Shown: positions 8,172-17,652, counted from the stretch's first letter. The stretch is 64,000 bases of DNA from Gemmatimonadota bacterium (GCA_027622655.1 JAQBYI010000006.1:1-64000); one strand, 5' to 3'. The notes: generated by a model from the letters alone, not told the origin. Program-made: numbers and translations.

Positions 8172-8906
8172 TCACATGGCAAGCCCGCCGTCCACGACGA
8201 TGACCTGACCGGTCACGTAGGCGGCCAAATCGCTGGCCAGCCAGGCCACCGCCCCGGAAACATCGGCGGGCTGGCCGAGCCGGTCCATCGGAATCACGCC
8301 CGTGAGCGCCGTGCGCGCATCAGGCGTCATCGCGGCGGTCATCTCGGTCTCGATGAATCCAGGGGCGATCGCGTTGCAAAGGACGTTTCGCGAGGCCAGT
8401 TCCTTGGCAACCGACTTCGTCAGCCCGATCAGGCCGGCTTTGCTCGCTGCGTAGTTCGCCTGCCCCTTGTTGCCCATGATTCCAACGACGCTCGCCATGT
8501 TCACGATGCGTCCCCATCGCCGCTTCATCATGCCCCGGCTCGCGGCGCGAGTCGTCAGGAACGCCGAACGGAGATTGGTCGCAAGGACAGCATCCCAATC
8601 CTCGTCCTTCATGCGCACGAGCAACCCGTCGCGCGTGATCCCGGCATTGTTCACCAGAATGTCGCAGGAGCCGAGTTCCTTCTCGACCTGATCCACAAGC
8701 GCCACAACGTCGGCTGCGATGGTCACGTCGCAAACGTACGCGCGCGCGCCGGCGATCTCGCCTGCCACGGCCTCGGCGTTCGTCATGTTAATGTCGACGA
8801 CTGCCACCGTGGCCCCGCACGCACCGAGTGTCGTTGCGATCGAGCGGCCAATTCCGCGGCCACCGCCGGTAACGAGCGCCACCTTTCCGGTCAGATCGAT
8901 TTTCAT
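8172..8906 (-). CDS. fabG: 3-oxoacyl-ACP reductase
   Basis: 244 residues, a classical short-chain dehydrogenase that reduces 3-ketoacyl-ACP with NADPH. The nucleotide-binding motif TGGGRGIG is at 13-20, NNAG at 86-89, and the catalytic Ser139, Tyr152 and Lys156 lie in NMASVVGIMGNKGQANYAASKAG. The open frame extends 16 codons further upstream, but the ATG at 8906 begins the family-like MKIDLTGKVALVTGG and lies one base after the fabD stop, so it is preferred. It sits between fabD and acpP, the usual place. Confidence 0.96.
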   Translation of the reverse strand: MKIDLTGKVALVTGGGRGIGRSIATTLGACGATVAVVDINMTNAEAVAGEIAGARAYVCDVTIAADVVALVDQVEKELGSCDILVNNAGITRDGLLVRMKDEDWDAVLATNLRSAFLTTRAASRGMMKRRWGRIVNMASVVGIMGNKGQANYAASKAGLIGLTKSVAKELASRNVLCNAIAPGFIETEMTAAMTPDARTALTGVIPMDRLGQPADVSGAVAWLASDLAAYVTGQVIVVDGGLAM

Positions 8907-8907
8907 G

Positions 8908-9846
8908 TCACGATTCCTGATTGAGGAGAGACTCGACTTCTGCAGCAGTGCCACACGTCACGGCGAAATGGCTCGGAGCGAGGCGCTTCAGGAGTCCGGT
9001 CAACACGTTCCCCGGACCCATCTCCACGAACGTCGCATTCGGATGCGCCGCAGCCATGGCGCGTATCACATCGACCCAGCGCACGGGGCTCGTCAACTGA
9101 CGGAGCAGCAGCTCTCGAGCCATAGTTGCTTGCGCAACAGGCGCGGCCGTGACGTTGCTGTAAACCGGCCACGACGGATCACGCCATGTTGCCGCATCGA
9201 GCGCGCTGGACAGCCCTGCTGCGGCCGACTCCATGAGCGGTGAATGGAATGCTCCGCTCACGTTCAGCCGGATCGCGCGCTTTGCGCCCGCGGCCTTGGC
9301 GAGTTGCATAGCCTGTTCAACGCCGGCCACTTCACCTGAAATCACGGTCTGCGCCGCCGCGTTGTAATTGGCTGGCACTACCATGCCCACGGTGGACGCT
9401 TCTTGGCAGATTTCGTCGATCGGCCGGTCGAGGTCGCCCAGGATTGCCGCCATGGCGCCGGGGCGATCGGTACCACTTTCGAGCATGAGTTCCCCACGGC
9501 GCCGAACGAGCCGCACCGCGTCGGCCAGGTCGAGCGCACCCGCAGCGTGGAATGCGCTGAACTCACCAAGCGAATGCCCCGCCGCCGCGACGACGCTACT
9601 CCCCACCGCGTCTCTCACAGAAGCCCACACCGAGGCGCCATGCGCAAGTAGCGCCGGCTGCGCGTTGTGCGTGAGCGTCAGCTCGTCGGCGGGGCCGTCA
9701 AACGCGATCCTCGAGAGCTGAACGCCGAGGGCGTCGTCAACCGCATCCCACACAGCCTGCGCGGAGGGAAAGGCCTCAACGAGGTCCTTCGCCATGCCCG
9801 GCTTCTGGGAACCCTGGCCGGGAAAAAGGAGAAGCAGCTCGGTCAT
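8908..9846 (-). CDS. fabD: Malonyl-CoA:ACP transacylase
   Basis: 312 residues. FabD loads malonate onto ACP. Motifs: LLFPGQGSQKPGM at the N-terminus, the nucleophile elbow GHSLGEFSAF (Ser92), an Arg in VRRRGELM, and the catalytic His in SGAFHSPLM. It lies between fabH and fabG on the same strand, 17 bases after fabH and one base before fabG. Length and order are ordinary for a bacterial type II cluster. Confidence 0.96.
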   Translation of the reverse strand: MTELLLLFPGQGSQKPGMAKDLVEAFPSAQAVWDAVDDALGVQLSRIAFDGPADELTLTHNAQPALLAHGASVWASVRDAVGSSVVAAAGHSLGEFSAFHAAGALDLADAVRLVRRRGELMLESGTDRPGAMAAILGDLDRPIDEICQEASTVGMVVPANYNAAAQTVISGEVAGVEQAMQLAKAAGAKRAIRLNVSGAFHSPLMESAAAGLSSALDAATWRDPSWPVYSNVTAAPVAQATMARELLLRQLTSPVRWVDVIRAMAAAHPNATFVEMGPGNVLTGLLKRLAPSHFAVTCGTAAEVESLLNQES

Positions 9847-9863
9847 TGGTCGAACGGGCCGCG

Positions 9864-10853
9864 CTAAAACCGCGCGATCACCGACCCCCAGGTGAAGCCG
9901 GCGCCGAAGCCAACGAACATCACGGTGGAGCCTTCGGTTATGCGTCCGTTCCCGAGCGCCTCGTCGAGAGCGATCGGGATTGAGCCAGCCGATGTGTTCC
10001 CGTACCGATCGACGTTCACGTAAACCTTGTCCATCGATACGTTCGCATGCTTGGCAGTGGCCTCGATAATCCTGATGTTGGCCTGATGCGGGATCACGAG
10101 GTCAATGTCGTCCGCCGAGAGCTTTGCCGCGTCGAGTGCCCGATCAACGGCGTCGGCCATGGAGCGGACGGCGTGCTTGAACACATCGCGTCCCTGCATC
10201 TGAATAAAGAACGATCCGTCGGTAAGCATGTCGGCCGTCACGGTTTTGGCACCTCCGCCGCTCGGACGCCACAGGAGCTTCGCCAGCGTGCCATCACTAC
10301 GCAGGTACGACGCGAGCACTCCGCGGCCTTTCGTCGACTTCTTGAGGATGGTCGCACCTGCGCCGTCGCCGAACAGGACACAGGTATTGCGGTCCTTCCA
10401 GTCCATGATGCGCGTCAGCACTTCACCGCCGATGACGAGCACCGTTTCGGCCGTGCCAGTGGCAATGAGTCCCTCGGCCACGGTCACGCCGTAGATCCAC
10501 CCGGTACACGCGGCGTCCACATCGAACGCGGCGGCGCGGGTCGCGCCGATTGCCGCCTGCACTTCCACAGCTGCAGCGGGCAGAAGGTGATCGGGCGAGA
10601 CGGTGGCCATGACGATGGAATCAATTTCGCCCGGCGTCACGCCCGCGGCCGTCATCGCAATGCGCGCCGCCTCAGCCGACAGCGACGTGAGCGTTTCACC
10701 CGGTCCAGCCACGTGCCGGGATTTGATGCCGGTACGCTCGCGGATCCACTCGTCATTGGTATCGATGCCGATCGCAGCGAATTCGTCGTTCGTCATTACG
10801 CGCTTGGGAACGGCGCGCCCAGTCCCTGCAATCATCGCAATCGGTCGCTTCAC
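9864..10853 (-). CDS. fabH: Beta-ketoacyl-ACP synthase III
   Basis: 329 residues. FabH starts fatty acid synthesis by condensing an acyl-CoA with malonyl-ACP. The catalytic triad is visible: Cys116 in DVDAACTGWIYG, His in VIPHQANIRI and Asn in YGNTSAGSIPIAL, with the C-terminal GFGAGFTWGS. The start is GTG, overlapping the plsX stop as GTGA; an in-frame ATG six codons later is less likely because it would break the coupling and remove the first strand. The plsX-fabH pair is a widely conserved arrangement. Confidence 0.96.
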   Translation of the reverse strand: MKRPIAMIAGTGRAVPKRVMTNDEFAAIGIDTNDEWIRERTGIKSRHVAGPGETLTSLSAEAARIAMTAAGVTPGEIDSIVMATVSPDHLLPAAAVEVQAAIGATRAAAFDVDAACTGWIYGVTVAEGLIATGTAETVLVIGGEVLTRIMDWKDRNTCVLFGDGAGATILKKSTKGRGVLASYLRSDGTLAKLLWRPSGGGAKTVTADMLTDGSFFIQMQGRDVFKHAVRSMADAVDRALDAAKLSADDIDLVIPHQANIRIIEATAKHANVSMDKVYVNVDRYGNTSAGSIPIALDEALGNGRITEGSTVMFVGFGAGFTWGSVIARF

Positions 10854-11863
10854 TGCGTGCCCTCCACTGGCGTTGCGCGCAAACTCCTACCGATGTGTGC
10901 ACTCATTCCGTGCTGCACTGCCAACGCGGCGACCTGAATGGCGTTCTTGATCGCCTCCGGCAACGACTTTCCGTGGCAGATGATCGATACACCGCGCACA
11001 CCGAGGAGCGGCGCTCCGCCATATTGCGCATAGTCGAACATGTGCGCCACCGCGTCAACCGCAGACTTGGGCGCTCCATGCTTCAACAACAATCCGAAAA
11101 TCATCGGCGCGACCGCTTCGTAGAACTTCAGCACCGTGTTGCCGGCGAACCCATCACATACGACGACGTCGAGGGGGCCGCGCGCAGTCGCCCCGTGTGG
11201 TAAATCGCCACCTTCAACGTTTCCGACGAAGTTCAGCCCGCTCGCAAGCAGCAATGGGTGCGCTTCCTTGACGGCCAGACTCCCCTTCTCCGGTTCTTCG
11301 CCGATTGACAGGAGGCCAATGGCGGGCCGAGGACGTCCTAGAATGTCTTCGGCGTATACGGCGCCCAGACGGGCGAACTGCAGAAGTTCCAACGGGGAGC
11401 AATCGACGTTTGCCCCCGCGTCGAGGAGTACGATGGGAGCGCCACGGTCCGTCGGGAATAGCGTCGCGATCGCCGGTCGGGTGAGCCCTTCGTGCAGGCG
11501 CAATACGATTGTGGAGGCCGCCATCTGCGCGCCCGTGTTTCCGGCAGAGACAAATGCGTCTGACTTGCCGTCCGCCTGGAGCTTCAGTCCAATGACCATC
11601 GAGCTGTCGCGCTTGCCACGTACCGCAGCCGACGGCTTGTCGTTCATCTCGATTACTTGCGTGGCCGGCACAATCTCCAGGCGCGCCGCGTTCGCCTCGG
11701 GCACGCCACCCTGCTTAGCCAGTTCACTCAGAATGACGCTTTCCTGACCTACGAGCTGAATCTGGACGTCAACTGTTGAATCGCTCAGAGCAAGCAACGC
11801 GCCCGCGATAGTAGCCGCGGGCGCGTGGTCACCGCCCATCGCGTCAACAGCGATGCGCGGCAT
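10850..11863 (-). CDS. plsX: Phosphate acyltransferase PlsX
   Basis: 337 residues. PlsX makes acyl-phosphate from acyl-ACP for phospholipid synthesis and is a peripheral membrane enzyme. It opens with MPRIAVDAMGGDHAP, the family signature, and contains GNTGAQMAAS, LLDAGANVDC, LLSIGEEPEKG and VVCDGFAGNTVLK. A longer open frame continues upstream through rpmF, but the ATG at 11863 gives the conserved N-terminus and lies 7 bases after the rpmF stop. It is coupled to fabH by a GTGA overlap. Confidence 0.96.
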   Translation of the reverse strand: MPRIAVDAMGGDHAPAATIAGALLALSDSTVDVQIQLVGQESVILSELAKQGGVPEANAARLEIVPATQVIEMNDKPSAAVRGKRDSSMVIGLKLQADGKSDAFVSAGNTGAQMAASTIVLRLHEGLTRPAIATLFPTDRGAPIVLLDAGANVDCSPLELLQFARLGAVYAEDILGRPRPAIGLLSIGEEPEKGSLAVKEAHPLLLASGLNFVGNVEGGDLPHGATARGPLDVVVCDGFAGNTVLKFYEAVAPMIFGLLLKHGAPKSAVDAVAHMFDYAQYGGAPLLGVRGVSIICHGKSLPEAIKNAIQVAALAVQHGMSAHIGRSLRATPVEGTQ

Positions 11864-11870
11864 GACGGAA

Positions 11871-12053
11871 TCAGGCTTCTCGTGCCGCGACAGCTTGTCG
11901 GCCGGCGTAGTAGCCGCACTCGCCGCAGACGCGGTGCGAACGGCGTGGCGCACCGCACTTCGGGCACGCCTGCAAGACGACCGGCGCTGCCTTTTTGTGC
12001 GTGTTTCGCGCGCGCTTCTTACGCTTGGATGTCCTTCTCTTCGGTACGGCCAT
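11871..12053 (-). CDS. rpmF: 50S ribosomal protein L32
   Basis: 60 residues, very basic. It begins MAVPKRRTSKRKKRARNTHK, the L32 signature, and keeps a four-cysteine zinc site (CPKCG and CGECG), so this is the zinc-bound form of L32. It lies between yceD and plsX, a conserved order in many bacteria, and links ribosome production to lipid synthesis. The gap to yceD is 6 bases and to plsX 7 bases. Confidence 0.97.
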   Translation of the reverse strand: MAVPKRRTSKRKKRARNTHKKAAPVVLQACPKCGAPRRSHRVCGECGYYAGRQAVAAREA

Positions 12054-12059
12054 GGATTC

Positions 12060-12545
12060 TCACTCTTCAGGCTTCCGGGCACATGTGCATGGGCCCTGGT
12101 TCAAATTGGTACCGCACGTCGGGCATAACCCCCTGCACTCGGGGCTGCATACCGCGACTACGGGCACTTCAAGCAACCATCCTTCGCGTACCGCCCGGCG
12201 AACGTCCACTTCTGATCCACTGCGTCCCTGAACCAGTGGGAACACATCGGGATCAGATTCATCTTCGTGCGCGCCGTCCGCGAACAACACATGAACTTCT
12301 GCCGCCACCGCCGCACTACACACAGAGAGGCAGCGACCACATTCCTGCGTCACCTCACCGGCAATTGAGCCGCTGAAGTAATAGCGTCCGGAACCGGCCT
12401 CGGAGATACGGCCCGCGACTTCAACGCCTGGCCCGTTGGGACGCGTGTCCCCTTCCAGCCAAGCCTTGTCATCAGGATCGAGCATCCCTTGAACCTGCAC
12501 CGCCCCGGCGCTGACGGATTGCGTCGGAAACGACAGCATAGCCAC
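12060..12545 (-). CDS. yceD: DUF177/YceD family protein
   Basis: 161 residues if read from GTG at 12545; an ATG at 12539 gives 159. The family (DUF177) is linked to 23S rRNA accumulation in plants and bacteria, and its gene regularly precedes rpmF, as here. Visible features are GSIAGEVTQECGRCLSVCSA at mid-protein, an acidic stretch (ADGAHEDESDPDVFPL), and a Cys-rich end (CSPECRGLCPTCG and CTC) that may bind zinc. It is the first gene of the rpmF-plsX-fab run. The molecular activity is not established for the family. Confidence 0.88.
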   Translation of the reverse strand: MAMLSFPTQSVSAGAVQVQGMLDPDDKAWLEGDTRPNGPGVEVAGRISEAGSGRYYFSGSIAGEVTQECGRCLSVCSAAVAAEVHVLFADGAHEDESDPDVFPLVQGRSGSEVDVRRAVREGWLLEVPVVAVCSPECRGLCPTCGTNLNQGPCTCARKPEE

Positions 12546-12547
12546 TA

Positions 12548-12576
12548 AATGTGCCGGATTGTGTGACGGCGGTCAA
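12548..12576 (-). promoter_or_regulatory. Candidate promoter of the yceD-rpmF-plsX-fab operon
   Basis: On the minus strand TTGACC (12576-12571) is followed after exactly 17 bases by CACATT (12553-12548). The ATG at 12539 lies only 8 bases further on, so transcription from here would give a leaderless or nearly leaderless message starting at that ATG rather than at the GTG at 12545. The -10 match is only three of six. Upstream, at 12585-12595, sits GTTGCGGCAAC, a five-base-arm palindrome that could be an operator. Confidence 0.35.
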
Positions 12577-12634
12577 GTTACTGTGTTGCGGCAACTTACG
12601 GCCGGCCGCCATACTCATTTGCGTTTACTGCGAC

Positions 12635-13060
12635 CTATCCGCGGATCGCCTCGGACTCAGCGAAGAAGAAGCGCGACTCGCGTTCAGCATTCTCGTCTGA
12701 ATCGGAGGCGTGAATGGCATTTCGCCCCTTCGATTCGGCATACAGCTTGCGGACGGTTCCGGCGTCCGCTTCGGCCGGATCCGTCGCACCGATCGCTTCC
12801 CGAAGTGCCGCGACAGCTCCGTCCTTTTCAAGGATCATCGGCATGCATTCGCCGCTGGTCATGAACTCGACTAATTCGGAGTAAAACGGCCTACCCTTGT
12901 GGATGGCGTAAAACTCACCGGCCTGCGCACCGGACAATTGCATTACGCGCGCCGCGACGAGGCGAAAACCACCCTGCTCAAGGTGTGCGATGATCTTGCC
13001 GGCCTTCCCGGCGCCAAAGGCGTCGGGCTTGATGATCGTAAGTGTTCTGTTCGAAGGCAT
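12635..13060 (-). CDS. ndk: Nucleoside diphosphate kinase
   Basis: 141 residues. Ndk transfers the gamma phosphate between nucleoside triphosphates and diphosphates through a phosphohistidine. The start MPSNRTLTIIKPDAFGAGK gives the conserved first strand; upstream codons in the same frame are not family-like. Active-site His117 lies in GRNAIHASD, where the usual Gly after His is Ala. It is 14 bases downstream of sucD on the same strand, and the 89-base gap after it begins the yceD promoter region. Succinyl-CoA synthetase and Ndk are known functional partners in nucleotide balance. Confidence 0.95.
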   Translation of the reverse strand: MPSNRTLTIIKPDAFGAGKAGKIIAHLEQGGFRLVAARVMQLSGAQAGEFYAIHKGRPFYSELVEFMTSGECMPMILEKDGAVAALREAIGATDPAEADAGTVRKLYAESKGRNAIHASDSDENAERESRFFFAESEAIRG

Positions 13061-13074
13061 GTTGGAATGAGTTC

Positions 13075-13974
13075 TCAGTTCATGGAAAGACGGGCGCGAA
13101 TAAGCTCGACAAAATCGAGCGGTCGTTTCGCGACCCCGATACCGCACTGCTCGAACGCTTCAATTTTCTCGGCTGCCGTGCCGGACGACCCGGAGATGAT
13201 CGCCCCGGCGTGTCCCATTCGGCGCCCGGGTGGTGCCGTTTGGCCGGCGATAAAGCCGACGACGGGCTTCTTCATGTGGTCGCGGACGAATTCTGCTGCT
13301 TCCTGCTCGTCCGTACCTCCAATCTCACCCATCAGCGCAACGGCCTTGGTGTCCGGATCGGCTTCGAATGCTGCGAGGCAGTCGATGAAATTCGTGCCGT
13401 TGATAGGATCGCCGCCGATTCCGACGCAGCTGGTCTGACCAATACCGGCTCGGGTAAGTTGATAGACGATCTCGTACGTCAACGTACCGGAGCGGCTTAC
13501 GACACCGACAGGGCCTTCAGCACAGATCCGTCCGGGAATGATTCCAACTTTTGCGCGGCCAGGCGAGATGAGCCCCGGGCAGTTCGGTCCGATGAGGCGC
13601 GCGCCTCGCTCCTTTACGAACGGATAGACACGTGTCATGTCGAGCACGGGGACGCCCTCAGTAATGCAGACCACGAGGGGCACGCTGGACGCCGCTTCAA
13701 AAATCGCGTCGGCGGCATACGGAGGCGGAACGTAGATGACAGAAGTGTTCGCGCCGGTGGCCTTCACGGCCTCGGACACCGTGTTGAAGATCGGCACAGC
13801 CACCGGCTTCCCCTCCGGTGACACCGCTTCGAACGTCTGGCCGCCCTTGCCGGGTGTTACTCCGGCAACGACCTGAGTCCCGTACTCAACCATTTGCCTC
13901 GTGTGAAACGATCCATCGCGGCCGGTGATACCCTGCACGACGAGGCGGGTGGTGTTGTCGATGAAGATGCTCAT
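13075..13974 (-). CDS. sucD: Succinyl-CoA synthetase alpha subunit
   Basis: 299 residues. With SucC it makes ATP or GTP from succinyl-CoA in the TCA cycle. It starts [24 protein letters not shown] (CoA-binding Rossmann domain); the phosphorylated His lies in [13 protein letters not shown] near residue 250. The ATG overlaps the sucC stop (ATGA), giving equal translation of the two subunits. Length and motifs are ordinary. Confidence 0.97.
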   Translation of the reverse strand: MSIFIDNTTRLVVQGITGRDGSFHTRQMVEYGTQVVAGVTPGKGGQTFEAVSPEGKPVAVPIFNTVSEAVKATGANTSVIYVPPPYAADAIFEAASSVPLVVCITEGVPVLDMTRVYPFVKERGARLIGPNCPGLISPGRAKVGIIPGRICAEGPVGVVSRSGTLTYEIVYQLTRAGIGQTSCVGIGGDPINGTNFIDCLAAFEADPDTKAVALMGEIGGTDEQEAAEFVRDHMKKPVVGFIAGQTAPPGRRMGHAGAIISGSSGTAAEKIEAFEQCGIGVAKRPLDFVELIRARLSMN

Positions 13975-15116
13975 GCCGCGACACCTCCGGCGGCGACCTT
14001 TACTGCCGCCTTCACCGCTTCGTCCATGTCGGCTGACGCCGTGAGGCCGTTTTCGGTGAGAATCTTCATCGCCAATTCTTCATTCGTTCCGGTAAGCCGG
14101 ATTACGAGCGGCACCGTCAGCGGATTGGCTTTGATGGCTGTCACGATTCCGTTGGCAACGTCATCGGTGCGCGTAATCCCACCGAAAATATTGAACAGAA
14201 TCGCCTTGACGTTCTTGTCTGTCGTAATGATGCGTAGCGCGTTTACTACTTTCTCAGGATTCGACGATCCGCCGATGTCGAGAAAGTTGGCCGGCTCACC
14301 GCCGTAGTATTTCACGAGATCCATCGTGGCCATTGCAAGGCCGGCTCCGTTGACGACGCATCCGACGTTGCCATCAAGCTTGATGAAGGTGAGGTTGTGC
14401 TCTCTGGCGTCGACCTCGGCTGGGTCTTCGTTGTCCGCGTCGCGCAGCGCTTCGAGGTCCGGACGTCGGTCAACTTCATTGTCGTCGATCACCATCTTCC
14501 CGTCGAGCGCGACAACCTCACCAGCCGGCGTCACGACGAGCGGGTTGATCTCGGCGAGCGAACAGCCGGTCGCCATGAACGCCGCGTACAACTGCTGCAT
14601 GACCTTCGCCGCAGAGCGCGCCAGCTTGGCATCGGTGTACAGGAAGAACCCTAGTTCGAGCGCCTCGAACGGCATCAGGCCGTAACGGACGTCCACCGCG
14701 TGATAGCGGATCTTCTCCGGAGTTGTTGCCGCGACTTCTTCGATGTCTATGCCACCAGCCGCGCTTACCATGAATACCGGTTTCTTTCGCTCGCGGTCGA
14801 CGATGATGCCGACATACGCCTCGCTCGCGATGTCGGCGGCCGGCGCAATGAGCACCTTCTTCACCGTCAGGCCCTTGATGGTCATGCCAAGGATCGCCGC
14901 TGCCTTCTCACGGGCTTCATCCGGAGTCTTGCAGAACTTCACGCCGCCGGCCTTTCCACGGCCGCCAACGTGGACCTGCGCTTTGACCATTACGGGCCCG
15001 CCAAACTTGCGCGCAGATTCGGCGGCCGCTTCGGGCATCGTCACCACGTCGCCTGCCGGCGTAGCAATGCCGTGGCTGCGCATGATGTCCTTCGCCTGAT
15101 ATTCGTGAAGGTTCAT
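13971..15116 (-). CDS. sucC: Succinyl-CoA synthetase beta subunit
   Basis: 381 residues. The N-terminal ATP-grasp domain begins [20 protein letters not shown] and includes [37 protein letters not shown] and GGSSNPEKV follow, with the C-terminal [17 protein letters not shown]. It catalyses the nucleotide-linked half of succinyl-CoA synthesis or cleavage. It follows the UPF0182 gene after a 71-base gap that probably carries its promoter, and is coupled to sucD. Confidence 0.97.
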   Translation of the reverse strand: MNLHEYQAKDIMRSHGIATPAGDVVTMPEAAAESARKFGGPVMVKAQVHVGGRGKAGGVKFCKTPDEAREKAAAILGMTIKGLTVKKVLIAPAADIASEAYVGIIVDRERKKPVFMVSAAGGIDIEEVAATTPEKIRYHAVDVRYGLMPFEALELGFFLYTDAKLARSAAKVMQQLYAAFMATGCSLAEINPLVVTPAGEVVALDGKMVIDDNEVDRRPDLEALRDADNEDPAEVDAREHNLTFIKLDGNVGCVVNGAGLAMATMDLVKYYGGEPANFLDIGGSSNPEKVVNALRIITTDKNVKAILFNIFGGITRTDDVANGIVTAIKANPLTVPLVIRLTGTNEELAMKILTENGLTASADMDEAVKAAVKVAAGGVAA

Positions 15117-15187
15117 TTCCTGTCGTTGCGTTAGGGAGTTTTAGTGTCGATCAGAGTGAAATTAGCACCGGTGCGATGAATACGGGC
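15117..15187 (-). promoter_or_regulatory. sucC leader region
   Basis: This 71-base gap precedes sucC. It holds a perfect 10-base palindrome GCACCGGTGC (15165-15174), followed on the minus strand by an AT-rich stretch (TAATTTCACTC) that could contain a -10 element. The palindrome has no room for an RNA loop, so an operator is a better reading than a terminator. No confident -35/-10 pair is seen. Confidence 0.25.
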
Positions 15188-17644
15188 TCATGGTCCCGGT
15201 GCCCGCAGCAGCCGCTCGAGCGCTGTGAATGCCGCCCCGAAAGCCGTCCAGTCTCCTTGCCGAAGTGCCTGCTGCATACGCCTATGCAGCACGTCCACGG
15301 CCGAGCGGAATCCGGAGCCAGTAGCACCGTCAGGCGCGGCCGGCAGGCCGAGCGCTTCACGCAACGATCCGCCGGCAGTTGCCAACCCTCCGCGCACGGC
15401 GGCCACACCGGCCAGCGACGGGGCACCATCGGTGCCCCATTCGTAGTGCGACTGAACGTACATCAGCCCCGTGGCGAGCGGCACGGTGACCACCCGTCCC
15501 CTGCGAGGATTCCTTCGCTGCCGCCCAATACCGGCACTATCGGCACTCCGCTGGAGTGCGTCGAGCAGTTCGGTCCACTTGTCGCCTTCGTCGGACTTGA
15601 CCCAACTCGTCGCTCCAGAGCTTCCACCGGTTGCGAGCACAGAGCCTACCACGACTCCGGAGGCGTCTACGAGCGGTGCCGACCAGGCAAGCTGAAGCCC
15701 CGGCAGCGCGAAAAGCGTCGCGCTCCCGCCGATGAGGTCGGCGTCGGCGTTGTCGGTACCTACGGCAGCCCGTGCTCCGGCCGCGATGCCGATCCCCGTC
15801 TGCGCCATGGCGGTGGCCTGCAGCGAGGCCCAGTCTGTCGCTGGCGGTTGGCGCTGCACAATCTCTGGCGCGAGTTCTCCGGGCTGCACGAACATTTCAG
15901 GAAAGCGCCGAACCCACGTCCTCATGATCGCGTCGGCGCCGCTGCTGATAGCGAACGTTACACGGCCTGTTCCGGCGTGCACAAATGCCGTGGCAGCCCT
16001 GTGCACGTACGGCCTCAGTTGCCCGGCAAACATCAGGCGTTCCGAAAGTGGATAGGCGCGCGCGATGGTAAAGAGGTCCACAACCCAGTACAACGAGTCG
16101 CCGCGGATTAGTGGCGATAACGTCGGGCCGACGGTAAGGAACGGCACCAGGGCGGAAATGCGATCTCTGACATCGCGTCGAAATACGATTCGCGGCCGGA
16201 CCGCCGGATGTTCCGCAAACGCGAGTCTGGGCGAGCGGGCGTTCCAGGCGTGTGCAATCCGCTCGGCAAAGGCGTCGAATGACGGGGCCGGAATGTGCCC
16301 AGCCGTGTCGCCAATCACGACCGGGCGATCGGCGCCGGGATACACAAGGAGTTCCGGCCATCCCGTTCCCGCCGCCGTCGGTCGCTCCGCGGGAAGCGCC
16401 GGAAGCGCCGGAACCGGCCGGCCACGATCGTCCGTGGCTGTTCCCTCGATCTCTGCCAACCCCCAAGCCCGGTCACCCGCGCCGGGTGGCACGATCGCAG
16501 CCGCGCGGATGCCATCGTCAGCGCCTCGCCATGCAAATCTCAATCGGCCTGCCGTCAGACCTCCGGTCCCGACCGGTGCCACCGATCGTGCAATCGCGGC
16601 AGGGTCCCATACCGAGATTCCTGCAAGCGCCTCTCCCGGAGAGGCGGGCAGGCCCCCTCGCGGCGCCTGAGATTCTATCTCATCAACGCCGAATGCCCTG
16701 CGCGTGAACAGGCGCCGCGTGGAGGCGTAGGGCCGGTCAGTCGCGCTCAATTCGGCGGGGGCGAACGATCGACCTGTAAGGAGCGGAAGCGAGAGTTCCA
16801 CAACCGGTCCCCCGATCGCCACGGCCAGCGTCGAAAAGACGGCCAGTCTTGAATGGCCGTTCCAGCCAGCCCAGAGCACGAGCAAGGCGGCGACGAACGT
16901 GATGACCGACAACCAGAGTAGAAGCGGTCCACCGACGTGATGCTCGTAGGCCCCGTAGGTGTTGCCGCCCTGTGAACCGATGGAGGTCAACGCGAGCGCG
17001 TCGAGGCGGCTGCGCCACGCCAATAGCAGCAACCCAAGCGACGCCAGAACTGCGAAATGGCGCCGGCAATAGACCGAGACATAGAAGTCGCCGCGGCTGA
17101 GCCGCAGACTTGGCGTCAGCGTGTACAGTACGACGATCACTCCGGAGACGACTACCATCGCCCGAGCCGCCCATTCCTGGAGGTCAAGCGCAAACGGCAG
17201 CCACGCCACGACATACGAAATATCCCGATCGAGATAAGGGTCCATCTCGCGGAACGGCCCAGCGATTCGCGCCAGCGCGAACGTTGTCCAGTCACTCACC
17301 GGTGCTGACAGCAAGAGCGAAACGACGACCGACACGGCGACGACGAACGCCAACAGATTTCTCGGGGAAACCGCTTCCCCGATTTCGATGTTACCGAGCC
17401 GGCGCGGCAGGACGAGCGATACGATGGATCGACGAAGCGCGTAGAAGTTCAGAAATGCGAAGACGAGTGCGGCCGCGAACCCGCCAACCCGCAGGGCAGT
17501 TCCGTGCATGAGCGCGCTGCGCCACACTGATTCGGCGCCATGCGCGGTGTACCAGGCCCAATCGGCATACATCCCTGACAGCCAACGCCCTGCCAGGAGC
17601 GTAAGGGCGGCCGAAATAGCGAGCACGACTACCCATCGGCGCAT
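15188..17644 (-). CDS. UPF0182 family large membrane protein
   Basis: 818 residues from the ATG at 17644 (MRRWVVVLAISAALTLLAG). The N-terminal third has about seven transmembrane segments, including FAAALVFAFLNFYALRR and FVVAVSVVVSLLLSAPVSD, and the conserved DRDISYVVAWLPF stretch; a large, probably extracytoplasmic soluble domain follows, with GDSLYWVVDLFTIARAYPLS and the family-like LMYVQSHYEW near the end. The family is common in actinobacteria, cyanobacteria and other groups and has no established function. The upstream extension of the frame overlaps the phosphomutase gene and is rejected. It begins 8 bases after that gene. Confidence 0.85.
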   Translation of the reverse strand: MRRWVVVLAISAALTLLAGRWLSGMYADWAWYTAHGAESVWRSALMHGTALRVGGFAAALVFAFLNFYALRRSIVSLVLPRRLGNIEIGEAVSPRNLLAFVVAVSVVVSLLLSAPVSDWTTFALARIAGPFREMDPYLDRDISYVVAWLPFALDLQEWAARAMVVVSGVIVVLYTLTPSLRLSRGDFYVSVYCRRHFAVLASLGLLLLAWRSRLDALALTSIGSQGGNTYGAYEHHVGGPLLLWLSVITFVAALLVLWAGWNGHSRLAVFSTLAVAIGGPVVELSLPLLTGRSFAPAELSATDRPYASTRRLFTRRAFGVDEIESQAPRGGLPASPGEALAGISVWDPAAIARSVAPVGTGGLTAGRLRFAWRGADDGIRAAAIVPPGAGDRAWGLAEIEGTATDDRGRPVPALPALPAERPTAAGTGWPELLVYPGADRPVVIGDTAGHIPAPSFDAFAERIAHAWNARSPRLAFAEHPAVRPRIVFRRDVRDRISALVPFLTVGPTLSPLIRGDSLYWVVDLFTIARAYPLSERLMFAGQLRPYVHRAATAFVHAGTGRVTFAISSGADAIMRTWVRRFPEMFVQPGELAPEIVQRQPPATDWASLQATAMAQTGIGIAAGARAAVGTDNADADLIGGSATLFALPGLQLAWSAPLVDASGVVVGSVLATGGSSGATSWVKSDEGDKWTELLDALQRSADSAGIGRQRRNPRRGRVVTVPLATGLMYVQSHYEWGTDGAPSLAGVAAVRGGLATAGGSLREALGLPAAPDGATGSGFRSAVDVLHRRMQQALRQGDWTAFGAAFTALERLLRAPGP

Positions 17645-17652
17645 CGCGCGAC

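Noticed and set aside
12546-12634. tRNA or small RNA gene in the ndk-yceD gap
   Set aside because: Inverted repeats are present but no cloverleaf or conserved TpsiC/anticodon arms can be drawn.
15165-15174. GCACCGGTGC as a terminator after the UPF0182 gene
   Set aside because: The palindrome leaves no loop for an RNA hairpin and no T-run follows.
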